Assembly: GCF_000003605.2 (NCBI RefSeq) | Contig: NW_003106098.1 | Location: 35,108 to 49,749 of the forward strand | Direction of reading: 5' to 3' | DNA from: Saccoglossus kowalevskii | Lineage: Eukaryota; Hemichordata; Enteropneusta; Harrimaniidae | DNA: 14,642 nucleotides | Shown here: positions 1-7,845 of the stretch, one piece after another | Position numbering within the stretch: position 1 is the first letter of the stretch | Layout of the letters: every line of letters starts with the position of its first letter | Program-made: the position numbers and the translations under genes | The notes under the pieces: generated by a model | What the model saw: only the letters and a program-made list of their open reading frames with translations | The model's database searches: none | What the model was told of the DNA's origin: nothing

Positions 1-1
1 C

Positions 2-1014
2 AGCATACATTTCCATATTCCCACAGATCTTGAAGAAAAAGAACCTGTGCTGGACCAACAAGTTGCAGCATACAAAGCAGCGATCTTTGCACACTATACC
101 TAGCGCACCTATAATCGCAATGGCTATGCTATCTCCGATTCTGTACCTCCATGGGCTACCAAGCTGTCCCAGTTAGCAACACAGTACTAGGTAGATATGT
201 TGCCTGTCTTGCAACAAGACTAAAATTTTCCTCTATTAAGCATTATCTAAATGTAATACGTATTTTGCATCTTGTGGCAGGTCTCACCAATCCCCTTGCT
301 GATAATTGGGTATTGACCTCTCTTCTCCTGGGTGTTAAACGTTGTATAGGTGCAACGGTGGATCGAAAATCGCCTGTTACCCCCATTTGTTGTTAGAAAT
401 TAGATCAACCCTGGACTTTTCACAGGTAAATGACATTCTGTTTTGGGCAGTCTGTGTATCTGCCTTTTTCGGCCTTCTGCGCTTATCTAACCTTTTGGAT
501 CCCAATGTAGCAGGTTTTGATACACAGGCAGGATCTTCGCAGGCAGGATCTCCATATTCAGCCCTGGGGTATCCTCCTATATATTAGATGGTCTAAAACC
601 ATCCAGTTTCATCAACGTGTTCTGCTGGTTCCACTGACTTTTATTCCAGGCCACCCCCTGTGTCCTACATCAGCTCTTTTAAAATATATCATTTTTACGG
701 CAGGTGCACCTGCCAGTGGTCCTTTTTGTTACCCCCGTTCATCCCGTTTCCCACCCCTTACTCTTAATATTTTTCGATCTCGTCTTCGTTTGATTCTAAA
801 CACTCTCGGGATCGTTGCTGCCAATGTGTCAGGTCACAGCTTTCGACGTGGAGGGGGGGGGGTTACTTGGGCACTCCAATGCGGTATACCAGATAAAATT
901 ATCAAAGTACTAGGGGACTGGAAAAGCTCTGCATATCTCTCGTATGTTCAAGATGTCAGCCTTCAACAACGTATATCAGCTATGTCTACTTTTTCCCTTC
1001 CACTACCACATTGA
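2..1014 (+). pseudogene. Broken tyrosine recombinase of a DIRS/Crypton-like mobile element, 5' end outside window
   Basis: Tyrosine recombinases cut and rejoin DNA through a covalent 3'-phosphotyrosine and integrate or excise such elements in the nucleus. The reading frame enters at the left edge in frame 2, has a TAG stop at 101-103, moves to frame 1 near 128, to frame 3 near 370, and back to frame 1 near 517-530, ending at TGA 1012-1014. The N-terminal core-binding part includes YLRFCTSMGYQAVPVS and RLKFSSIKHYLNVIRILHL. The catalytic part keeps Arg (FFGLLRLSN, codon 480-482), Lys (RWSKTIQF, 595-597), His-x-x-Arg (GHSFRRGG, 835-846), Trp (LGDW, 919-921) and the nucleophile Tyr (SYV, 943-945). 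The usual RRGGATW block is altered by a run of ten G (853-862). The fold and family are secure. Assignment to DIRS, Ngaro or Crypton is not, because no reverse transcriptase is in view. The family is recalled from amphioxus, cnidarian and mollusc genomes. Confidence 0.9.
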
Positions 1015-1585
1015 GTTTTCTTTGGACACATATTTGGGAGAAAGTTCTGTTTACATTCAGTTTGTTTTGTTTGCGAATTAACTTGCATATTAAAGAACTT
1101 ATCCTGAGTGTACCAAAGCAACTCCTGTGTACATATTCTCACTTATTTACTATTAATTATGTGATCATTTAATCCACATTTTATTATTTCCCACTTTTAT
1201 TTTTCAAGTCAATAGATCATTAAGACCTTAATTATGATGCTTTAAATATTTAAAAATTAAAAAAATTGTATTCAATAATATTAATGTTATATATTATCCT
1301 TTGATACTCAACCTCTGAGGCTCTGACCTCTGAAAAGTCAACCACACTGAATACACTGACACGTTCCCGCGTGGCGATTCAATCGTCCATTAATCATCTG
1401 GTTGTTTGTTCGTCACGCGACTATATTCCAGTCACACTATTTGTTGAAACCTATCACCTTTTCGAAATCGCACTTCAATGCCTGAGGTTTCGGGGTGATA
1501 TAATATTTCAGAGTTGGCATTGGGTCGTTTTAGTCCCGTAATTTTGTTCACAGACAACTTGCAATGCGATCCACCTGAAAATTAT
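1015..1585. other. AT-rich noncoding stretch after the recombinase
   Basis: No supportable gene is seen. The first part may be the 3' untranslated end of the recombinase element, but I find no terminal or split direct repeat marking its boundary. Around 1310-1480 the base composition is more balanced, without a long open frame. Confidence 0.5.
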
Positions 1586-1692
1586 TTGAGGGTGTATACC
1601 ACGATGATTACAGAATCGTCTCACACTTCTTTCAGAAATTCCACTATGTCCGGATTTTGGGCGGCCAGCCAATAGTTGATCTCGTCGTGAGA
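1586..1692 (-). pseudogene. Decayed integrase-like fragment
   Basis: On the minus strand a short segment reads RRDQLLA (from about 1687), then in a neighbouring frame AQNPDIVEFL (1662-1633), then back in the first frame SERSVRRFCNHRGIHP (1636-1589). Placed together these resemble the N-terminal segment of a multicopy integrase-core protein family that I recall from invertebrate and fish genomes. There, a helix-turn-helix-like SERSVRRF segment precedes a DDE-type catalytic core. No catalytic core is recognisable downstream, and the open frame ends at 1508-1510 after unrelated-looking residues. If the match is right, this is a small, twice-frameshifted relic. The assignment is from memory and tentative. 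Confidence 0.3.
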
Positions 1693-1772
1693 CAAGAATA
1701 TTGATACTCAGTGTCAACAATTTTCATTTCTTCAAATTTTCATTTCAAGCAAGACCAATAATAAGCTCTCGA

Positions 1773-1802
1773 ATATGACGTCATATACGAAACGAGCACG
1801 TG
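1773..1802. promoter_or_regulatory. Possible regulatory cluster: CRE-type palindrome plus E-box
   Basis: A perfect 14-base palindrome (1773-1786) contains the full cAMP-response element TGACGTCA at 1776-1783. Fourteen bases further on is the E-box CACGTG (1797-1802). CREB/ATF and bHLH factors bind such sites in animals. Whether they act on the candidate gene about 0.8 kb downstream is unknown, and chance occurrence is possible. Confidence 0.3.
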
Positions 1803-2034
1803 TTAATCTGTCTGAATATTAAAAACTGACTGGTAACATTGTAGTTTGCGCGTTGTTGGTCTCGCCATTGACTGAAAATTTGCAATTGTGATTACTTACC
1901 ACTAATTTGTCAATTGAAACACTTCAAAAACCAAAATGTTAGTAAATTAACTTGGCTGTCATTAGCCACGGACCGTTGCACCATCATTGTATGAATAATG
2001 TATAACTACTACATCGTACCCTACCTTCCTACCA

Positions 2035-2043
2035 TATAAATAG
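2035..2043 (+). promoter_or_regulatory. TATA-like box
   Basis: TATAAATAG fits the animal TATA consensus and would place a transcription start near 2065. It lies about 530 bases upstream of the first coding exon of the candidate gene at 2567. A 5' untranslated exon and intron would be needed to connect them. In AT-rich sequence such a match can be accidental. Confidence 0.25.
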
Positions 2044-2566
2044 AATAGTCTGTTGTCTACTTCCGAAATTCAGCGACAATAAAAAAGTGAATAAAGGCTG
2101 CCTTGTACACTTTTTTTCACGCGCTTTGCATTTGATTCTCGGCAAGTTAGTAATATGCTTTTACGCTGCAATAATTGAATGATACAGGCGAGCTTTTCAC
2201 TGAGAGGAAACGGTGCTGGATAGATTTATTATAGATTTATATCAGCGTCGTTTATTCAACTGTCACTTTTACCCAGGTGTAATCTGTTTTTAAAAAACAT
2301 TTGCTTGGGTAATTGTTGTCCGATATGCATGCCATGACTGGTGTCTAAAAACTGCGTGCTGGTTACACGTTTGATTTAAATTGTATGCTTATCTGTGCTT
2401 TAAACATTTTCTCCAAACACATACATTTAATGACGCCGTGCTTGTATTTTACTGTTTTGTAACTATATATAAATATTCACTTTGCATACATCCATGTACC
2501 AACTATATGGTCGTCACTTTAGTTTTTGGTTCCCAGAAAAGATTTACCCAATATCCTCTCAGTAAA

Positions 2567-3079
2567 ATGGAAGAACTACTCGCATTGACATTTAGCAAAC
2601 TTGAAGTAGATAATTTATTTGTATAAGCTCAACAAACACTTGAGCTGTCACGGTGTTTTGGTCAGTTATACTAGACTGTTAGATTTGGGTATGTTATTGT
2701 TTGTTTGCCTAGTGGCTCGGTCCATGGGTGACAGATAGCGGGAGATCGATTCATAGACGAATAAATAGTTTGTCATTACATATAAAAAACAAAATTGTAA
2801 GTTCGCTGGCAAATATATTATTTTTAAATGTCTTTTTGAATTTATGTATGTCCTTAGTTTGTACTCCCTTGTATTCTGCTTTAGTATCGTATATTTATTT
2901 TTTTGAAGTATTATTCGTTAAGCTATAATCAGGCTTCTCGCGCTTGTTTTGAAGAATCGTATACCATGGACTCATTAAATGTTCTAGACGTTCATGTAAA
3001 TTTAGACCGTTATGATAGATTTGATGTTAAATCTACTGGGACTGTGTACACGGATATCAGACAATTGTTTTTTTTTTAA
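2567..3079 (+). CDS. Candidate small spliced gene, three exons, unknown product
   Basis: This is a model from splice signals, not a recognised family. A pyrimidine-rich acceptor (AG 2561-2562) precedes ATG 2567. Exon 1 is 2567-2620 (MEELLALTFSKLEVDNLF), with a weak GTATAA donor. Exon 2 is 2713-2796, after the strong acceptor tttgtttgcctag and before a GTAAGT donor; it contains WVTDSGRSIHRR. Exon 3 is 2885-3079, after the acceptor tattctgctttag, and includes SRACFEESYTMDSLNVLDVH and YDRFDVKSTGTVYTDIRQ. It stops at TAA 3077 inside the end of a T run. The introns are 92 and 88 bases and all junctions are phase 0. The product would have 110 residues (18 + 28 + 64). A double AATAAA follows 22 bases after the stop. 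Open frames of this size also arise by chance in AT-rich DNA, so the model is weak to moderate. Confidence 0.3.
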
Positions 3080-3100
3080 ATGCAGGTTTGCACAGACCTG

Positions 3101-3110
3101 AATAAATAAA
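3101..3110 (+). terminator. Overlapping AATAAA polyadenylation signals
   Basis: AATAAATAAA lies 22 bases after the stop codon of the upstream three-exon candidate, the expected place for a short 3' untranslated region. AATAAA is frequent in AT-rich sequence, so it supports the model only as part of the set. Confidence 0.35.
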
Positions 3111-3165
3111 GAGATTACCTTTCCGATTGATATACCTTACGTTTTGATTTAAGATTGCCAATTGA

Positions 3166-3336
3166 CGAGGAATCTATCCAGTTTGCGCAATACGCCATTC
3201 CATTGTTACTGTGCCCGCAGCGCACAACTTTGTTATACTAACTAAGTTGTTACCAGATGAGCTGCGAAATGGGGAATGGCAGTCCAATTTCACACAAATT
3301 AGGCTAGTGATAGCTCTGCAAGAAGATACGAAATGA
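3166..3336 (+). other. Open stretch with protein-like composition, possible exon or relic
   Basis: Between stops at 3163-3165 and 3334-3336 a 56-codon frame has no ATG. Its translation is less AT-driven than its surroundings and includes HSIVTVPAAHNFVILTKLL and LPDELRNGEWQSNFTQIRL. No clear acceptor sits at its left edge, and the other two plus-strand frames are also open over roughly 3150-3235 because the local GC content is higher. It may be an exon missed by the model upstream, a gene relic, or chance. I recognise no family. Confidence 0.25.
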
Positions 3337-4978
3337 TCAATTTAAAAATCCCATCGGCAAAAACAACGTTGTTATATATACAGTTACTATGTTACTTGTA
3401 CCGTCACCATGGTGATAAAAACACAGTACACTAAGTATTAGCCACGTTCTCTGTGCATGGCAAAGTAGATGTACATTTTGAGAATGGCTACTAAAAAAAT
3501 CTTTGTGAGCCTCTTGCAGTTATAAATATTGTGTGTAGCATTTTCGTGATAGTATAAATATTCATTTTTTTTTATTGATTCTACCCCAAAGAAAATGTCA
3601 ATGTAAAATTGGTAAAATCTCTCAAGTCCTGAATGTAGTGCGCATTAGAGGTTAAATCTCACTATACAGCTAAGAACACAGCCGGGCGCTTTGACTGTTA
3701 TTAGACGAGATTATTAGATTTTAATAACGGCGGGAAAGGATGTTGTTGAATATGCGGAAGTAGTGTGTTATTTTTAGAACCCCGGGCATAAACCATATTT
3801 TAAAGTGATGAACTAATACGGAGGTAACGAGTTCGTATATGTTGTATATAAAAAATGGATTACAATATCACACACTATGATCTTCGTATTCACTTATCAA
3901 AATTAAATTTGACTCATTTTTTTATAAAAACACTTTGTCAATTTCTGTTTTGACCAAAACAAAAAATATGATTAAAATAACAATTTGAAATAAAAATGTT
4001 ACAGCTACACTCAGCGAGGGTTGCAATGTTGACCTCTGCACTGGCATACGTGACAATGAAACCACACTTTCTCTCAATCTGAAGGCGCTGTCGAGGCATT
4101 GAACTAGCATTGTCAAGTTGTTGTTTTCTTGTGATGTCGTGCTCACCCATGCGTTAACGCATACGATGCCATGGTACGTACACGTTTTGCCCCTGAAATG
4201 CTTATTCTGCATTTTCTTGTTATGAATTTATTATAAACGTCAACATGAAATTATCTGCTTCAGCACTATTGTGGCTTTTTATCGCATGGTTTCTAGAGTG
4301 TCGAGTTGGTTGCAGACATGTTTTCTGAGGGGGGATTAGTATCACGGGCGGCATTGGACCTAATGTCGGTAGCATGTTCATTACTGTAACAGTATCAATG
4401 TTTTGTATCAGACGGATTTAATGATTCTAATACTGTCCATGAAATCCAAATTTAAATTCATTTAATTAGTTGATAATGCAAGTCGTGTATTATGAGCTCC
4501 CATCGTGGGGTAATGCATATGAAATAAAATACTTTGGTTAACATTTCAATTTACCCTATATCATGGTTATATCACTAACAAACTCGATGTGCGCATAATG
4601 GCACCCGAACATTAAACAATTCTTGAACAATTTAATACTAAGTTTGGCTTAAATCGGTCACTCACACTAATTGAAAAGGCGGTGTGATTGTCTAATCTGG
4701 GATGATATCAGATGTCTACTAATAGAATCAATCTGCACAGGTACACAATAGGGTTTCTAGAATTGTTGCATTGTTTGTGTTTTCGAAACAACACACAAAG
4801 CTACTCGCTCGACTTAACACAATCTTATGTAGGTATAGGCTCCAATTTCATTTCTCTTTATATTTTTTAATTGATATTTTCTTGCCGTTGTTAAGTTTTT
4901 TATATATCGTATCTCCATGCCGAGATACTGCCGACTCTATGTTATAAGAATTATCGTAAAACGAGACTAGTTTTGTCG
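3337..4978. other. AT-rich noncoding stretch
   Basis: I see no supportable gene. The stretch holds a perfect 12-base palindrome with CCATGG near 3410 and a perfect 14-base palindrome with GTTAAC at 4150-4163. A minus-strand open frame at 3922-4212 ends in a hydrophobic segment but has no other support. Confidence 0.5.
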
Positions 4979-5029
4979 ACCAATCACAGAACGCCTTACA
5001 CAAAAAAATTGTCCGACTAGCGCATGCGC
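4979..5029 (+). promoter_or_regulatory. Core promoter: CCAAT box and NRF1-like palindrome
   Basis: ACCAATCAC (4979-4987) matches the NF-Y CCAAT box. Thirty-five bases after the CCAAT core, GCGCATGCGC (5020-5029) matches the palindromic NRF1 site and is a conspicuously CpG-rich patch in AT-rich DNA. This pair is typical of TATA-less promoters of broadly expressed animal genes. The start codon of the spliced candidate follows about 60 bases downstream. The NRF1 site is symmetric, so a bidirectional promoter is possible. Confidence 0.55.
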
Positions 5030-5090
5030 GGTTTATTGTGTTTCCAAAAAGGCGAATTATGGTGTTAGCCTGCTGAGAAATCGATCGGAG

Positions 5091-5993
5091 ATGGTGAATT
5101 GGAGGTAAGTTTAGCCAATTGTGTAAAGAAATGGTAGTTTGGTGAGAAATATTGACCAAGGAACACAATTTATTCGAGTTGATTACTATGTAAAATATAG
5201 ACACGCTTTTTACGTTGGTGCGACTTTGTGCTGACATGGCAGTACATAAATAAACTGGTCTAACTATTTTCTTATGATTTTATATACTAAATTCTCACAA
5301 TTTGTTCTTCAGGGAGAGCAGATGGCAGAACCAACGTCAACTTTCAAGTCAGCAGGTCGAGTTCTCTCGATATCTGTGTCACCGGGTACTCGCCGATGTA
5401 AAGACGTGATAGCACGTTCGGTGTGACCTGGTCCAATTGCTATATAATAATGACCATGGAGGTTACACTCTTATCTCCCTGACGAGATTGTAAATTAATA
5501 ACGATATTATATATATTTTGTAATTAATCTTCGAATAAATATCAATTATGAAAATGTTAATAAAAATACTGATTTCTAAATGTGTAAAGATTGAGTATAA
5601 TGAACAAATAATTTAATGATCAATGAATTTGATTTTAAAACTCTGTGTAATGCATTCAATTTATTGTTTCTGTATTTGTGTTATATACTTTTATATATAT
5701 ATTTTAGGCGTGTAAACGATTATCTCAAAGTAACCTTTCTATCGCACCAACTGGATTTGATGAGCGCCTCTGACTTTATTTTGAAAGACCAGGTAAACTG
5801 TTTTTCTTGACTTGAAGATATGTTTTTGATACAACGAACAAAAACATTGCAGGATGCTTCTGAGCCTTGCGAACAGATGCGAAAACAATTTGTTTACAAC
5901 ATTGAAAATGTTCGTTGTTATAATTCTCCTAAATATGGGAGTTGGCACACTGTTTTTTGTCCCAGCCATCGACGGGCTCGTTACAGAATTTGA
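5091..5993 (+). CDS. Candidate four-exon gene, small basic protein of unknown function
   Basis: ATG 5091 has G at -3 and +4. Exon 1 ends at 5104 before the consensus donor GTAAGT. The 208-base intron ends with a TACTAA branch site (5285-5290) and ttgttcttcag (to 5312). Exon 2 runs from 5313 to perhaps 5405; its donor, GTGATA, is weak but gives the right phase. Exon 3 is 5708-5792 (RVNDYLKVTFLSHQLDLM then SASDFILKDQ) with donor CAG/GTAAAC. A 60-base intron ends in cattgcag. Exon 4 starts at 5853 (DASEPCEQMRKQFVYN; then YGSWHTVFCPSHRRARYRI) and stops at TGA 5991. The product would have 110 residues, with Cys in EPCEQ, VRCYN and VFCPS and a basic tail. There is no signal peptide or membrane segment. 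No family is recognised. Exon 2 also has a second open frame beginning MAEPTSTFKSAGRVLS at 5322, so the start and the exon 2-3 join are the least certain parts. Confidence 0.42.
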
Positions 5994-6036
5994 CAGTTAT
6001 CGTAGAAGCCTACTCATAATAATGTGAGAAATTTGT

Positions 6037-6042
6037 AATAAA
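6037..6042 (+). terminator. AATAAA polyadenylation signal
   Basis: AATAAA lies 44 bases after the TGA that closes the four-exon candidate gene. It would end the transcript at about 6055-6065. Promoter, splice sites, stop and this signal occur in the right order within 1.1 kb. Confidence 0.4.
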
Positions 6043-7076
6043 TCGCATGACACAATAACAGGGTATTTTCTGTTTGTTACAGTAACGTGTTTTTAGAAAT
6101 CTGTCTAATATTTTTTTTAAAAACATTGATATTTTATAACAATTCCATAGACAACTTTTTCACCATTTTTTTAAACCCCAGATGTTTGAAAGAGTGCAGG
6201 ACAAACACAAGTATCCCGAGATTACAATGTATGATTTATTTCAGCCTATGTCATCAGCCTACAATTTAAGGCATGGAATATTATTACTGGCATAGAAAGG
6301 CGTTATAATACTGCCGAAGTGGCAGCTGTCAACTAAAATACAACAATTATTTTCTCGAACACAATACCTATATTGTTGCAAAATTAATAAAATGTTGATA
6401 ATATTTTTATTCATTAATATTGTTCTATTTTAACAAGACACTTCGCGGTAAGCGTCTTTCGCGGTCAGTAATATTTACGTTTTTTTTTTCATTACTTTAA
6501 AAAATCTGGCTTTGCAATTCCCACTACCAATTAGGCAATGTCACAGCATTTCAGCTATTCACCAAATCCAAAATCACTCTCGATAAATTTGTTTACTTTA
6601 CATTTGTACTATGACAATGATAGAAATTTTGATAATTTTAATGGGTATACATATTTTAATGTATACATGTAAACCCGTAAAAATACCCACAAAATAATTA
6701 TTTAGTTTATAGCCTTGACAAAAAAGCATTAGTTTTCTTAATAATACATCTAGTTTGTTACGATCTGTGTAACGTCATGTCATGTCACGAAATCGTAATG
6801 TAATGAGAATGAAAGTCCAGTTCACAACTGACGGTTTTGCAATATTAGAGCTTGTCAACTTGTCCATGGTGGCTGCAAGATTTCTTTTTATAAATATTGT
6901 ATTTGCTGCCATTTTTTTGTATTTACATTTGCCATGAGTTCCACAGTTGCTGTATTGTTTTCTTACTGGTGACTTTAGTGACTGTGTAGTGTACTCTGCA
7001 GTTTTTTTTGTTTTTGTTTTGTCGATTGTTGTCAGTCGTTGTTTTGCGCTCTTGGAATTTTTGTACAAAATCAACA
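6043..7076. other. AT-rich noncoding stretch
   Basis: No supportable gene. A minus-strand open frame (6775-7077) contains an ATG in the near-perfect context GCCACCATGG (around 6865), followed by 30 codons to its stop at 6775-6777. I see no family match or splice support. Several T and A runs occur. Confidence 0.5.
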
Positions 7077-7414
7077 ACGGTGGCCCACAAGTAACAACAT
7101 ATATTTAATTCATCGCGGCAAAACTCTATTATTTGACTGCAAAACTATATTATTTCACGGAAAACCACTATTATTTCATGGCAAAATACCACAATTTGAC
7201 GGCAAAACTCTTAGCTTATTATTTCACGGTAGAACTTTATTATTTCACGGCAAAACTCCACAATCTGACGACAAAACTGTAATTACTTGCGGCAAAACTT
7301 TGTTACTACGCAACAAAACTCCGCAAAACTTCGCAAAAAGTTGCAATTATATCCCATAATTCCCACTACTTGAAGCCATTTGTTCAATCAAACGCAAGAC
7401 AGGTTACTGTCGAC
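7077..7414 (+). repeat. Left inverted arm of the foldback element
   Basis: The tip is 7077-7117. Degenerate copies of a roughly 21-base unit (attatttcacggcaaaact and variants) fill about 7115-7345, and the inner unique segment runs to GTCGAC at 7409-7414. The copies here are more diverged and some are partial. A unit with ccacaatttgacggcaaaact occurs twice (near 7190 and 7257). An open frame through the repeats (to 7359) only reflects the repeat period and is not a gene. Confidence 0.85.
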
Positions 7415-7845
7415 ACAGTTTAGTAACTCTGCTGCAAATTCGTATACATAGCAATGCCGTGTGGCTAAATAAATCAAGAAAACTACACACATTGATTACA
7501 TTTACGAATATTATAACGGCACAGTTGGAGGCGTAGCCTATTCAAAATGTGCCAAAAACCAATCACAAGACTGGTTAGGAACGACTGCGAGTTCCGTGAC
7601 GACATGGTAACCAGTGTTTTATTTTTCATTCTTTTCGTGTGTTTTTCCAGTTCCCATATGGGCTAGCTGGAGCATTCATCCCTTGTCCATTTCTTACCTC
7701 AGACACCAGCTGATAGTCGGTAGCGCAAACAATATGCTCCAGGAAACTGAACTTCACTGGTCTCAAGAAAATGCTCCCATTTTACTCAGTTGGCACTTCG
7801 ATAGCATCCCCAGATGTGTTGGATATTAACACAAAACGCAACCGA
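7415..7845. other. Central loop of the foldback element
   Basis: Unique sequence between the arms. It has no recognisable transposase. The plus strand has a pyrimidine-rich acceptor-like site at about 7650. The minus strand has a CTGAG/GTAAGA donor-like site near 7695, preceded by a frame reading LRPVKFSFLEHIVCATDYQL. The same minus-strand frame is interrupted by a TAA just before that stretch. It may be captured host sequence or simply element filler. Confidence 0.5.

Noticed and set aside
525-554. 15-base tandem duplication in the recombinase gene
   Set aside because: In the reading frame it gives RQDLRRQDL, close to the normal xxHLRRxDL segment of the family, so it need not be a new duplication.
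1892-1960. Minus-strand TACTAAC branch-like site, acceptor and GTAAGT donor enclosing about 22 bases
   Set aside because: A microexon with no supporting exons on either side; signals this short recur by chance.
3922-4212. Minus-strand open frame of 96 codons with a hydrophobic C-terminal segment
   Set aside because: The hydrophobic run comes from AT-rich sequence; no promoter, splice or family support. The overlapping frame at 3938-4150 is a shadow.
4848-5237. Minus-strand open frame of 129 codons
   Set aside because: Antisense to the promoter and first intron of the plus-strand candidate; Ser/Asn/Ile/Lys-rich with no motif.
5739-5969. Minus-strand open frame of 76 codons
   Set aside because: It runs antisense across exons 3 and 4 and their intron; the plus-strand frames fit splice sites better and read more like protein.
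6775-7077. Minus-strand open frame with an ATG in GCCACCATGG context
   Set aside because: The context is excellent but only 30 codons follow, no family is recognised, and the longer frame starts at the foldback boundary.
7039-7359. Open frame with repeated FHGKTLL-like peptides
   Set aside because: Same repeat effect in the left arm; it crosses the element boundary and is not conserved in the right arm frame.
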